From positions 1,178,001 to 1,242,000 of the forward strand of contig JAYJMM010000106.1 of the NCBI GenBank assembly GCA_037349105.1: 64,000 bases of DNA, given 5' to 3'. A program made the translations under genes and the position numbers. Positions 23,880 to 35,559 of the stretch are shown in pieces. Numbering within the stretch: position 1 is the first letter of the stretch; the number at the start of each line of letters is the position of its first letter. The notes under the pieces are model-generated. The model saw nothing but the letters and a program-made list of their open reading frames with translations. It searched no databases and was not told the origin of the DNA. The DNA is from Limnomonas spitsbergensis (taxonomy: Eukaryota > Chlorophyta > Chlorophyceae > Chlamydomonadales).

Positions 23880-26800
23880 GGAAACCATCATCCTATGGGC
23901 AGCCCTGATATCCTCAGGAGTCTCGAGGCCTGCTGGAATGAGAATGATCTGAATGCCAGGTGAGAGAAACACGCATGCCAGCCGGGCAAACGTCAGTTAC
24001 ACGTCAGCTACACGTCAGCTACATGTCAGCTACACGTCAGCTACATGTTAGCTACACACCAGTTGCCCTCACGGTACATACTGCCCTATGGCTGGGACAG
24101 CTTGCGGAATGAAAATGAGACCCTCCTCTCAGAAAGAAAGAAAGAAAGCTACGCCCTATTAGGGAGTGGAGGTTGAGGAAACAACGCAGCTCATCTCAGC
24201 CTTGTGTGACTCTGCCCACCCTTGTGTAACCTGATGTTCACCCTTGTGTGACTTTCCTGTCAGCCTTGTGAAACCATCTGCCCTCCCTTGTGTGAACACC
24301 TTCCCACTCTTGTGTGAACATCCTCCCACCCTCTTGGCAGGCATCAGCAGGTTGCCTCTTACTTCCCGACTGCCTTGGGTGTGGACGACTTCATCGCACG
24401 CGTGGAGGTGCTGCTAAGCGGGTTTGGTTTCACGGGTGACAACAGCATTGGTGGGTGGCAGTACATGTGTGGGAAGGACAGTACACATACGAGGGTAGTC
24501 TTTAGAAAGTTTGGAGATCTATTCTGCTCAGTGGCTTTAGCTTGACCGGAGAATTAAATAAATAAATAAAGATATACGGCTTAGGGCATGGAATAAGGAA
24601 GGCACCCATTCGGCCGTAGCACTGGGTAAGGTACCGTCTAACTTCGTGTGCAGGTTGACGGCACCCGAGAATCCCAGATGTTTGCCATCCCTTATCCATC
24701 ATGGTTTTACTGTGACAGACACGTGTCGTAGATCCAGAGGTACAACCATGTGCCCCTTTGAGGGATAGTAATAACCGCCATCACCGGGAGCTGAACCCCA
24801 ATCACCTGCATTGTCACGACAGCTGACCTGAAACTGCCTGGTGGCCCCTGTACCATTATACCACTTTGCTTCACCGGAGAAACATGCATCCCTTGGTCTG
24901 TGGTAGTATATGTGTGTGGAGAGAAATACTTAAGTCAGCCTAGCAAGGGTGCAAAACCTGAACAACCATGAACGGCGATCATGATCCACTCAACCTCCAA
25001 ACACTAATTATTAAAGCATGTTACCTGAATCGTAACCTGCAGCCCTTTGCAGCCGCCATGACCAGCCTACGTCGCCATGAGTTCACCGCCATACCCATCG
25101 TTCAGATTTGAGGGGGATTTTGAGGCTCCTTCAAACTGAACCCTAAACCCTTGCCCCTTGACCCTAACCCCTGAACATTAAACCCTAGCCCCTAGCCTCT
25201 TAACCTTATCACAGCCAGACCAACAGTTATCCTAAACCCTAAACCCTCACCCTCTCCTGCAGCCATGACCAACCTCTGTCGTGATGAGTCGACCACCATT
25301 CTCAAGGATAAAATTGAGGGTGTCTTCGGCGGCTCCTTTAACACCAATGGCTTAGGAGCGGTCCTGACATGTGGTCTGACAGGCATGAAGGCTGGGCTCA
25401 GCCACAGCCCTACCACGGTGAGGAAGAAAGCCTTAATCCACGTACCTTAATCCACACTCAAGTAATTATTAATCTATTGAAAGCTGTGTCCTGATGTGAG
25501 AAGTTAAAGGTGAATTCACCGGCTGACGGGTACTGATGAGCATGGCAGGCATGGAGGCTGGGCTCAGCCACGGTATGGAAACAAGTTTGAAATACCGGCC
25601 AATCCTGTGAGGGCGTGAGGGATAAGGAACCTGCGCAGCCTGGGCTGAAGCCACGTCCGCTCATGAGGCCACCCGGTGGTAGCAAGCAGGGGCTGATGAG
25701 CATGATGGGCATGAAGGCTGGGCTCAGCCCTACAGCCCTACCACGGTGAGGAAGAGAGGACGCTTGATCATGATGATAGGAGTACATTATGAGTTCAGGG
25801 GGGGTGATGAGCATGATAGGCATGCAGGCTGGTCTCAGCCACAGCCCTACCGGGGCGTGGAAGAAAGATTGAAACTACCAGTAAGTCCTGTACTCCTGTG
25901 GGGGGCGTGAGGGGTAAGGAACCTGCACAGTCTGGGCCGAAGCCACGTCCGCTCATGAGGCCACCGGGTAGTAGCGAGCAGGGGGTAGTGAGCGTGACAG
26001 CATTGTATCTCTATTCGGCTACAAGTCCACCTTCAGCAGGCCGCCCTGCGGCCGCCGAAGCGGGTCTCAGCCACTGCCCCACAGAGAGATCGACAATGAC
26101 TCAGTTGCGATGACTGGCCTGATTATATGAGCGGACTGATTCTGAGGGCCACATGGTTATGTTAAACGTGGTCAGCCCAGCGATACCTGTCCTGGGTTAA
26201 AGGTGTAGGGTTTAACACTCAACCCTGAACCCCACACCCGTATGGTAATGGCAGCCCAGTGATACCTGTCTTGGTGGCTCCTACTGGCAGTGACTGCCCC
26301 CTGTCCCCCCTTCCTCTACCCTGCTCCCCTTCCCCTCCCTTCCCCTCCACTTCTTCCTCCCCCCTCACTTTTCCCTTTCCCCAGTAGATGCTGACACCAG
26401 ACCCCCCCCCTACTCCTCCAACCTTCCTACTTCAACTCTCCCTCGTCCACTCTCTCTCCCCCACCTTCTCGCTCTTAACAGCCCCTTCCCCCCCTCCCTT
26501 GCTTGTAGTCCTCCCCTGATCCAGCCTACCCCGCCCCTCCCCCCTCGCCCCTGATTGCAGTCCGGCCGGGAGCGCTACGTCTTTTTCTCCTTCCCGCACA
26601 TTGCCATTGACAGCCAGGTAGGTGGCTCATTCATTATTGATATATAAAACAGCTCCTGAAATTTTGGTACTTATTGAGGTCTGCCCCGCACATGGCCATT
26701 GACAGCCAGGAGGGTGAAGATCTAAATATATGTGTGTGCAAGATTTAAGTAAGATGTGCATGTATATATAGTATATAGTATCTAAACCGGTATAGAAGTA

Positions 26801-29800
26801 ACATTTGCTCTGCCCTGAACCCTCCTGACAGGGTGTGGTGGGGTCCATCTGCCGCCCAGTCAGGGTGATGAAGTCTTGCGTCTCCTGTCTCCTGTCTCCT
26901 CTCCTGAACCCTTAACCCTAAACCCTCCCTACAGGGTGTGGTGGGATCCATCTACCGTCCGGGTAGGGCAATGAAGTCTTGCGCTTGTGGAGCGCTGCAG
27001 AAATGTCTGGGGGAGTTCCAGGAGCAGGGATATGAGGAGAACTGCAAAGTGCCAGGTGATCAACGTTATTGTTTAATGGAAACCCAGTGACCTTAAACCT
27101 GAATCCGTCATCTCAAAACCCTTAAACTGAAAAGGCGTTGTTTGCCCTCGGTTTTACCTCGAAAGGAAATGCCCGGTGGAGTTTCTGGAACAGGGATACC
27201 TGAGGAGAACTGCAAAGCGCCAGATGATCAGCATTTGTTTGACTTATGACACTTTAACCTTAAACCCTCGACCCTGGACTGTGTCCTTGAACTCTTAACC
27301 CTGATCCCCAGTAAAACATCGATCACCACGTAATGAAATGTGCGGTGGAAGTGTTGGAAAACGACTTTGAGGAGAACTGCAAAGTGCAAGTGCGTGGTTA
27401 TTCACGTAAATTTGTTGGACTGAACCGTTTAACCTTTCAACCTGAACCCGTACATTCAAACCCTACAATTTCAAAAGTCACTCTGTTACCAGCACATTGA
27501 AATAAATTGCCTGATAGCGTTCCAGGGACTGGGCTGTGAACATAACTGCAAAGTGGCAGGTGATCAGCGTTGATTGGTTTCATGAAACACTTCAGAGATG
27601 TTTTGTCACATCGGAATATAATGCTGGGTGGATTCAAGTCCTGCCGTGCCCCACCCTACCCTTCCCCATTCCATCCCATCCCGCCCTGACCTGACCTGAC
27701 CTGCCCACCCTGTGCCGCCACGTTCATTCTATCCCGCCCACCCTGTACTGCCACCTTCACTCCATCCCGCCGACCCTGTACCACCACCTTCACCTTATCC
27801 CGCCCACCCTGTACCGCCACCTTCACTCCATCGCGCCGAAGGCGCCCACCCTGTGCCGCCACGTTCATTCTATCCCGCCCACCCTGTACTGCCACCTTCA
27901 CTCCATCCCGCCGACCCTGTACCACCACCTTCACCTTATCCCGCCCACCCTGTACCGCCACCTTCACTCCATCGCGCCGAAGGCGCCCATCCTGTGCCGC
28001 CACGTTCATTCTATCCCGCCCACCCTGTACTGCCACCTTCACTCCATCCCGCCCACCCCGTACTGCCACGTTCACTCCGCCACTCATGCTCTTCCCTGCC
28101 CCACCCTGCGGCGCCCCATTTCGCTCCACCCCATACTGCCACGTTCAATCCACCACGCAACGCTCTTCCCCGCCCCACCCTGCCGCGCCCCACTCGGCTC
28201 CCTTCCACCTGCCCTGTCCTACCCTGCATCGCCCCACCCCACCCCATCCCATCCTGCCCCACCCTGATCCGCTCCGCCCCACTCCACTCCACCCCCAGCC
28301 CCGCACGGCCCCTCCCTACCGCACCCCAACCCACCCTACTCAACCCGTCCTACCCTACTCCATCCTGCTCCGCACTGCCCCGTCCCACCCTGTCCCACCC
28401 CAGCCCATCCCGCCCCGCCCCGACCACCCCACACCATCCCCCTTTGCCTCACTCCATACCACCCCGTCCCGCTCTGCCCCGCCCACCCCGTCCTGTCCCG
28501 CCGACCTCCCCACCCGCCCTGTCCTGCCCTGTCCCACCCTGTACCGTCACACCTCAACTAACCCATCCCACCCCACCCCGCCCACCTGCGCCCACCCTAC
28601 ATCACCTCAGCTCAGCCCCTACCACGCCGCCCTGCCTCTCTCCTCTTCACCCTATCTCATCCCGCTCATCTAGTCCCGGCCCGCCCACATCATAACGCCC
28701 CATCGCACTCCACCCCACCGCGCCCCATCCCATCCCACCCCACCACTCCCCAGCCCACCCCACCACAGCCCACCCCACCACAGCCCATCCCACCCCATCC
28801 CACCCCATCCCACCCCACCACTCCCCAGCCCACCCCGCCCTACCCCGCCTCACCCCACCCCATCCCGCCCTACCCTGCCCCATCCCACCCCACCCCATCC
28901 TGCACCGTCCCGCCCCTCTCTTAACAGGCCAGCATGACCCGCTGGACCCCGAGTACTCGATCCTCAAGCAGCGCCTAGCCCGCCGGCTACGCTACGAGCG
29001 GGCCGACACGTCTAAGCTCACCTTGCCTTCCCTGACAGCGCTAGCTGAGCGCACCATCACAAATGTGGGTCAGGGTGACTGGACCAAAGGGTTGGAAAAT
29101 TAAAGGATTAAGTAGTAGGCGAAAGGGTTGGAGAGTTAAGATTAATTAGTGGGCCAAAGGGTTGGAAAATAAATATTAATTAGTGGACCAAAGGGTTGGA
29201 AAATAAATATTAATTAGTGGACCAAAGGGTTGGAAAATAAATATTAATTAGTGGACCAAAGGGTTGGAAAATAAATATTAATTAGTGGACCAAAGGGTTG
29301 GAAAACAAATATTAATTAGTGGACCAAAGGGTTGGTTATAATTAGATTAATTGGTGGGCCAGACTGACACGGCAAAGCTTTCGTTGCCGACATCATGGAC
29401 TAGCGGAGCGCACCCTCAAAAATCGATACCAAGTTAGCACGGCAAGGCACGATACGGCACCCAGGTTGAGCTTGATTGTGATACCAATGTACCACGATAC
29501 GAGACCGTTTGGCGTAATACAGCGCAGCTTTAGACGGATTGCCGGCGCACCATTTCCTTCCATCATTTGGGTCCCGATGTGCCATGTGTCCTCTGCTGTC
29601 CAGGACCTGGAGTGCCTCCTGGACAAAATGCTGAAATACCGTTCAGGCCTTCAAACAATAAGTCTGGCACAGCATTTTCTTCCATCATTGGGTCCGTATG
29701 TGCCTGTGCAGCATTTCCTTCCATCATTTGGGCCATGATGTGCCATGTGTCCTCTGCTGTCCAGGACCTGGAGTACCTCCTGGACAAAGTGATCGACACC

Positions 29801-32800
29801 TCACAAGCTGACTACGCCGTCATAACCGGCGTTCAGGTGGGAAATTTCGAAACGTTTGACCTTGCAGCCTGCACCCAAAACTCTCAGCCCTATACCCTGA
29901 ACCCTTCAGCCTACACACAAGACTCTGCACTCGGCAACAGCGAACTCCTGAACAACTTGTGCACAACTTCGTCATAAATCCAACACCCTTAGCCCTAAAC
30001 CCTTACAGATTCAACCTGATTATCATGGTCTCTTTCTATTAGTCCGCTATTACCCGCAGATCCACAACTGGGCCTCGACTCTCGAGCAGGTCGGCATTCC
30101 CTCCCTGGAGAGATCTGACCGGGTCATAGAAGGATCTAACCTAATCAGCTGGAGGATTAAACCCGATGATCATGGTCTTCCGCTATTACCTGCAGATCCA
30201 CAACTGGGCCACAACCATCGTGCAGGTCGGCATACCCTCCCTGGAGAGATCTGACCGGGTCATAGAAGGATCTAACCTAATCAGCTGGAGGATTAAACCC
30301 GATGATCATGGTCTTCCGCTATTGCCTGCAGATCCACAACTGGGCCACAACCATCGTGCAGGTCGGCATTCCCTCCCTGGAGAGATCTGACCGGGTCATA
30401 GAAGGATCTAACCTAATCAGCTGGAGGATTAAACCCGATGATCATGGTCTTCCGCTATTGCCTGCAGATCCACAACTGGGCCACAACCATCGTGCAGGTC
30501 GGTATACCCTCCCTGGAGAGATCTGACCGGGTCATAGAAGGATCTAACCTAATCAGCTGGAGGATTAAACCCGATGATCATGGTCTTCCGCTGTTGCCTG
30601 CAGATCCACAACTGGGCCACAACCATTGAGCAGGGTGGCGTACCCTCACTGGAGTTTGCCGCTTTCTCCAAATGCTACGTGGTGGTCAATGGAACCAAGA
30701 TGCACCTCAACCTATCCAAGGTCCCGGTGAGTGCCCCTCGCTACCCCAGAGTGATTCAGCTACAATTGGACTGCATTTCAGCTACAATTCAGCTACAATT
30801 TGACACATTTATTTAGTTGTGGTCAACAGAACCAAGATGCACCTCAACCTATCCAAGGTCCCGGTGAGTGCTCCTCGCTACATACCCCAGAGTGATTCAG
30901 CTACAATTGGATTGCATTTCAGATACATTTCAGCTATAATTTGACACATTTGTTTAGTCGTGGTCAACAGAACCAAGATGCACCTCAACCTATCCAAGGT
31001 CCCGGTGAGTGCCCCTCGCTACATACCCCAGAGTGATTCAGCTACAATTGGACTGCATTTCAGATACATTTCAGCTATAATTTGACACATTTGTTTAGTC
31101 GTGGTCAACGGAACCAAGATGCATCTCAACCTATCCAAGGTCCCGGTTAGTGCCCCTTGCTACCCCAGGGTGATTCAGCTACAATTGAGCTGCATTTCAG
31201 CCACAATTCAGCTACAATTTGACACATTTATTCGGTCATGCTCAATGGAACCAAGATGCACCTCAACCTATCCAAGGTCCCGATCAGTGCCCCTCACTAC
31301 CCCAGAGTGATTCAGCCACAATTAAGCTGCATTTCAGCTACAATTCAGCTACATTACAACACATTTGTTTAGTCGTGGTCAACAGAACTAAGATGAACCT
31401 GAAAATCTCCAAGGTCACGGTTAGTAACCCTCACTACCTCAAAGTGATTCAGCTGTAATTCTGCTACAATCCTGCCAGGATTCAACAGCATTTCAGCTAC
31501 ACTTCAGCCACGATTTAGCGGCATCTCACCTACAATCGAGGTATGCTTCAACAGTGTTTCAGCTACAATTCAGCTACGATTCAGCAGCATTTCAGCTACA
31601 ATTCAGCTATGATTCAGCAGCATCTCAGCTACAATTTAGCTACGATTCAGCAGCACATCAGCTACAATTTAGCTACGATTCAACAGCATCTCGGCTACAA
31701 TTCAGCTATGATTCAGCAGTATCTCAGCTACAATTCAGCTACAATTCAGGTATGATTCAGCAACTTCTCAGCTACAATTCAGCTATGATTCAGCAGCATC
31801 TCGGCTACAATTCAGCTATGATTCAGCAGCACCTCAGCTACAATTCAGCTACGATTCAGTAGCATCTCAGCTACAATTCAGCTAGGATTCAGCAGCATCT
31901 CAGCAACAATTCAACTATGACTCAGCAGCATATCAGCTACAATTCAGCTACGCTTCAGCAGCATGTCAGCTACAATTCAACTATGTATCAGCAGTATATC
32001 AGCTGCAATTCAGGTCAGATTCAGCAGCACCTCAGCTATAATTCATATTTGATTCAGCAACACCTCAGCTACATTTCAGCTACAATCCAGCAGCTGCTCA
32101 GCCACAACTTGGCTTCGACTCAGCAGCATCACAGCTACAATTCAGCAACATCACAGCACCACGTCCTTTGTCATGGTCAACATGACCGAAACGCAACACG
32201 TCTTTTTCAGGGCCCCAGTGATTGCCTTAGGTTAATTTAAAGAGTGATTCAGCTACAATCCAGGGAAGACACAGCTACAGTTTGGCTACATTACAGCTAC
32301 AGTGTATCTACAAACACTACACATCTCCGAGAGCTAGAACTGTACACCTCCTCTCATCGTAATTATATAAAAAATACCGGCAGTGACGAGTGCTTGTCCC
32401 TCCTCCCATGTGCAGCCTCTGTCGCCGCGTCAGTTGCTGCTGCTGGCCAGTGGAGGCGTTCCCGACCGCGGGGAGATTGCAGTGTCACACAGCGCAGGGG
32501 CAACGCTGCAGGCAAGTGGCCTTTCAGCTTTCCTGTAGTCCCTGGCTTTTTTTGCCCTGGATTAGTGTTTAGTGTTTAGTGTCACACAGCTCAGGGGCAA
32601 CGCTGCAGGCAAGTGACCCTCTTGCGCTCACCGGCATGTGCCCTAGTTGAGGGTTCAGGGTCACACAGCGCAGGGGCGAAACAGCAGGCAAATGGCCCTC
32701 TTGCATCCTGTGCGGTTGCTTGCTCAGGCGACACCCTTTGGCTATATGACTAGTAGGCTGCGTAGTTTATGCTGTCCCGATTGCCTGCCAACTGTGTTTC

Positions 32801-33952
32801 TCTGTTAAGAAATTTGGGTGTCTGTTTATGTCACACAATATCTGTGTATCCTACGCCAACCAGAGACCCTATACCTTATGCCCTTAATATAAAAAACCCT
32901 GAACCCTCTGACATGAATTTATAGTCCGGAGTAATATTTGAATTTTCGTTTCATTGCTTGCCCTGCTGCAGGAAATTTATCTCTCAAGCTTGTCTCGCAG
33001 TAATTCTCTGAAATCATGTTTGGCATGATTATATTATGGTCTAGAGTCCTGACTAATATTTGAATTTTCGTTTCATTGGTTATTTCTCTGCCGCAGGAAA
33101 TCCCTTTCTCTTACATGGCCAGCAGGCTTCCCGGCGCCCAGCCCCCGGCTTACCACACGTAAGCGGCATTGTTTGAATTCGAGTTCGAGCTCGAATCAGA
33201 CAAATATCCCTTTCAAATGTCAGAAGCACCTCACTTATAGTTTGGGCTTTAGAGACGGGGTATGGGTGCTAGAAGGCTATGTTTGGCATCCGTTGTCACA
33301 TTTGTTGCAGTTGGTGTAATGTAATTTAATGCAGCCGTTGCCGTGTCGTGACAATTGGTGCATCTGTTGCATTGCTGTGAATGTTTAAATTGTTGCAATG
33401 GTTGTTGCCATTGTTGCAGGTGTTGCAATTGTTGATGATTCTTGCAGGTGTTGCAATTGTTGCCATTGCGCATTACATCCGCAATCCGCAGGCTGGGCCC
33501 CAACTCGGGCAAGGCGACCGAGTTCTGGCCCGGCTGGCAGTGTATGATGCGCACGCAGCCGGAGCGGCTGGAGCAGGAGGCCTAAGACTGTTGACCCTAC
33601 CCGTCCCGCCCTGCTTCCCCTTTGTGTAGGCTGTGCCCCGACTTGGGCAAGGCGACCGATTTATGGCCCGGCTGGCAGTCAGTGATGCGCACGCAGCCGG
33701 AGCGGTTGGAGCAGAAGGCCTAAGACTGTTGACCCTACCCGTCCCGCCCTACTCCCTCTGTGTAGGCTGTGCCCCAACTCGGGCAAGGCGACCGAGTTCT
33801 GGCCCGGCTGGCAGTCAGTGATGCGCACACAGCCGGAGCGGTTGGAGCGGGAGGCCGGCGCCCCCAACATGGATGACTGTGCCATAAAGGAGGCTTCGTT
33901 CAGGGGCCGCAGTTCCGAATCTGGCAGTGGAAGCTTCTTCCCCTCATTCCAG
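23880..33952 (+). CDS. LCIB-like (theta carbonic anhydrase family) protein, 11 exons seen
   Basis: Exons: 23880-23959, 24341-24450, 25263-25417, 26561-26617, 26935-27055, 28928-29064, 29765-29836, 30604-30726, 32416-32511, 33097-33158, 33766-33952. Phases join and give about 400 residues. Family hallmarks in order: FPTALGVDDFIARVE, GFGFTGDNSI, MTNLCRDE, FNTNGLGAVLTCGLTGMKAG with LSHSP, RERYVFFSFPHIAIDS, CACGALQKC, HDPLDPEYSILKQRLARR, ADYAVITGVQIHNW. The Cys of NLCRDE, the His of GLSHSP and a Cys of SCACG are the likely zinc ligands, with Asp/Arg of CRDE nearby, as in beta-CA-like LCIB proteins. In Chlamydomonas, LCIB works in the chloroplast around the pyrenoid to recapture CO2. The first exon, the last exon and the targeting peptide are not settled. 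Exon 32416-32511 ends in a GC donor. Confidence 0.85.
24131..24200 (-). repeat. Dispersed repeat family A fragment
   Basis: (GAAA)n CTACGCCCTATTAGGGAG, TGGAGGTTGAGGAAACAACG and CAGCTC match the tail half of the family. It sits in an LCIB intron just after a short CAGCTACACGT tandem (23,995-24,060). Confidence 0.65.
24690..24890 (-). repeat. tRNA-derived SINE-2 candidate
   Basis: On the minus strand an A-box-like stretch (AAAGTGGTATAATGGTA, 24867-24851) is followed about 55-65 bp later by a B-box-like GGGGTTCAGCTCCC (24799-24786). That is the spacing of an internal pol III promoter derived from a tRNA. No intact cloverleaf is seen. It lies in an LCIB intron. Confidence 0.5.
25490..26095 (+). 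repeat. Echoes of LCIB exon 25263-25417 donor end
   Basis: Copies of GGCATGAAGGCTGGGCTCAG...CCCTACCACGGTGAGG follow the real donor near 25,545, 25,705 and 25,825, with a weak one near 26,065. Two copies of family A (25,613-25,675 and 25,899-25,965, minus) are interleaved between them, so the echo unit was amplified together with an inserted repeat. Confidence 0.85.
26825..26934 (+). repeat. Echo of LCIB exon 26935 acceptor
   Basis: CCTGACAGGGTGTGGTGGGG and GATGAAGTCTTGCG at 26,825-26,880 copy the true acceptor and exon start at 26,930-26,980, about 103 bp upstream. Telomere-like CCTTAACCCTAAACCCT lies between them. Confidence 0.85.
27056..27570 (+). repeat. Three echoes of LCIB exon 26935-27055 donor end
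   Basis: Copies of GAGGAGAACTGCAAAGTGCC (or diverged forms) occur at about 27,205, 27,370 and 27,540, and two are followed by AGATGATCAGC or AGGTGATCAGC. Spacing is about 165 bp. The reading frame is lost in the copies. Confidence 0.85.
27650..28925. repeat. C-rich strand-asymmetric repeat tract, about 1.27 kb
   Basis: Starts with a higher-order unit of about 133 bp (ACTGCCACCTTCACTCCATC, CCGCC...GCGCCGAAGGCGCCC) repeated two to three times to about 28,080, then decays to CCACCCCATCCC-type pentamers up to the exon acceptor at 28,927. The plus strand has almost no G-runs and the minus strand is G-rich. The 327-aa frame 27712-28695 and the opposite Gly/Arg-rich frames are repeat artefacts. Confidence 0.9.
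29085..29350. repeat. 44-bp tandem repeat
   Basis: Six to seven units of GGACCAAAGGGTTGGAAAAT and AAATATTAATTAGT. The first unit begins next to the donor of LCIB exon 28928-29064 (GGGTGACTGGACCAAAGGG), so it seems to have grown from the intron start. Confidence 0.92.
29565..29764 (+). repeat. Echo of LCIB exon 29765 acceptor
   Basis: TTGGGTCCCGATGTGCCATG plus TGTCCTCTGCTGTCCAGGAC and CTGGAGTGCCTCCTGGACAAA at 29,568-29,627 copy the functional junction at 29,728-29,790, 160 bp upstream. A third fragment (CATTTCCTTCCATCATT) repeats at 29,545, 29,680 and 29,712. Confidence 0.88.
30040..30603 (+). repeat. 136-bp tandem echoes of LCIB exon 30604 start
   Basis: ATCCACAACTGGGCC starts at about 30,059, 30,195, 30,331, 30,467 and 30,603, an exact 136-bp step. 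Each unit has acceptor TTGCCTGCAG, exon start IHNWATTIVQVGIPSLE, then GATCTGACCGGGTCATAGAA instead of the rest of the exon. Inner units are near identical, which implies recent amplification or gene conversion. Confidence 0.96.
30727..31460 (+). repeat. Echoes of LCIB exon 30604-30726 donor end
   Basis: GGAACCAAGATGCACCTCAA plus CTATCCAAGGTCCCGGTGAG recurs near 30,828, 30,966, 31,105 and 31,247, with a diverged copy at 31,382. Steps are about 135-142 bp. All keep GT or a near miss after CCG. Confidence 0.95.
31430..32170. repeat. CAGCTACAATT minisatellite
   Basis: Irregular 11-33 bp units (CAGCTACAATTCAGCTACGA, TTCAGCAGCATCT) cover about 740 bp of the same intron. They grew from the CAGCTACAATT motif inside the preceding echo units. 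Gln/Tyr/Ser-rich frames here are not genes. Confidence 0.92.
32512..32720 (+). repeat. Echoes of LCIB exon 32416-32511 with GC donor
   Basis: GTGTCACACAGCGCAGGGGC...GCAGGCAAGTG at the real exon end is copied near 32,580-32,620 and 32,660-32,700. The copies keep GCAAGTG or GCAAATG. Retention of GC in the copies argues that GC was the ancestral donor, not a sequencing error. Confidence 0.85.
32955..33096 (+). repeat. Echo of LCIB exon 33097 acceptor
   Basis: ATATTTGAATTTTCGTTTCATTG and CTGCAGGAAAT near 32,935-32,980 copy the true acceptor region at 33,055-33,105 about 120 bp upstream. Confidence 0.8.
33486..33765 (+). repeat. Two in-frame echoes of the last LCIB exon seen
   Basis: Copies at 33,491 and 33,630 precede the 33,766 exon at steps of about 139 bp. 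Each reads AG|G CTG ... TCGGGCAAGGCGACCGA and encodes GKATEFWPGWQ...TQPERLEQ, then stops at GCC TAA. The 33,766 copy has GCC GGC there and continues about 32 codons to another donor. Either upstream copy could work as an alternative terminal exon. Confidence 0.85.
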
Positions 33953-35090
33953 GTGGGCCCCTTGGAGTTAAGGTTTAAGCCTGGGAGCGGAATCTTCTTC
34001 CCCTTATTCCAGGCAACATTTTGGGGGGGGTACCTTCCTTGTTTTGGAGCTGCTAGGGCTTAGATTGCGCTCAACATGGTCAGCTGTGCAACTAAGGCGG
34101 CTTTGTACAAGGGCCGCAACTCCCGCACCTGGCAGCGGAAGCTTCTTCCCCTCATTTCAGGTGGGATGCCTCTTGGGGTTAAGGGTGAAGCCTGGCAGCG
34201 GAAGCTTCTTCCCCTCATTCCAGGTGGGACGCCTCTTGGGGTTCAGGGTTAAGCCTGAGAGCGGAAGCTCCTTCTCCTCATTCCGGGCGAAAATTGTGTG
34301 GGGGGACCTTCCTTGTTTTTGAGCTGTTAAGGCTCTTCAGGTTCCGCATGCGCTCAACATGGTCAGCTGTGCAACTAAGGCGGCGGAGGTTCGATTCCAG
34401 AATCCCCGGCGTCTCACTGTGTACGGCGTAACGACAATACGGCTGTACGGCTACAGGCGTGTAACAAAGCCGCCTATCTCAACCATTTAGAAGAAAAACT
34501 CTTCCAGGTGGACATCTTTTAGGGTTGAGGGTCTAGTCTGACAACAGAAGCCTCTCCCTTTCATTCCTGGTGGGACGCTCTAAAAGACATGGGGGCTTTC
34601 CATGTTTTGAATCTGTGAGGTATTTTAAGTTTTAGGGCTTTAAGGGCTTAATGTGGTCGACTTCGCCTCAAGGGGGCTGTGTACGAGGGCCGTGATTCCG
34701 AGCCTCCTTCAAGGTCTGCCATTCAGAATCCGGGAACATACTTTGGCGGGCCTTGTATAGGGTTAAGGGTTTGGCGGGCCTCGTGAAGGTTTAAGGGTTT
34801 AGGGCTTGACGAGCCGTTTCCTGCTAGGGCTTGCGGCTGTTTGTGCTTGAAGAATTTGCCCAACACGGAAGGCTGCGCAACCAAGGAGGCCTCCTTCAAG
34901 GTCTGCCATTCGGAATCCGGCAACAAACTTAGGCGGGCCGCGTTTCCTGTTTAGGCTAGCGGCTGTTCAGGGGGTAAGAATTTGCCCAACACGGGAGGCT
35001 GCGCAGCCTAGGGCCGTAATTTGGAATCTGGCAGCATCAGTGTCGCTGCATTCCCTCCTTCCTGGTGCAGGCAGGAGTGTTGGCTGGCTG
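33953..35090 (+). repeat. Echoes of LCIB exon 33766-33952 donor end
   Basis: GGCAGCGGAAGCTTCTTCCC (or near forms) plus CTCATTCCAGGTGGG recurs near 33,985, 34,130, 34,195, 34,258 and, more diverged, at 34,545 and 35,035. A linked upstream part (AACATGGTCAGCTGTGCAAC) recurs at 34,073, 34,358 and 34,855. No later LCIB exon could be placed. Confidence 0.8.
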
Positions 35091-35559
35091 GGCTGGGCTG
35101 GGCTGGGCTGCCTAGGGCTGGGCTGGACTGCTAAGGGCTTTGGAATTGGTGTAGGGTTTAGGGCTAAGGGTTGAGGGTTAAGAGCTTCCAATTTTGAACT
35201 TGAAAATCTGATATGCAGAAATGCAAAAATGCAGTGAGCCTGAATGGGCTGTCTAGGGCTCAGGGCTTATGACACGTCTGAGGCTGGGCTGGGCCGTATG
35301 GACTGTTTGGGGAATGATTGCCACTTGGCCTGTGAGAGGCCAGGCCTGCTAGGCTTCAGGTTAAGGGTGGCGTTAGGGTTTAGGCAGGTGCACATTTAAT
35401 TCTGCCACACTGCAGAGGTAGGGAGGCATTACGGTTTAGGGTTTAAACAGGTGCACATTTAATTATGCCACGCTGCAGGGACAGGGAGGCATTAGGGTTT
35501 AGGGTGGAGGGTTTAAAGTCCAACCCCAACCATGCCCAAGATTATAAGTAATCAATCAT

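Noticed and set aside
27712..28695. 327-aa Pro/His/Ser-rich open frame
   Set aside because: Pure repeat translation in a C-rich intron of the LCIB gene; the opposite strand also gives long frames.
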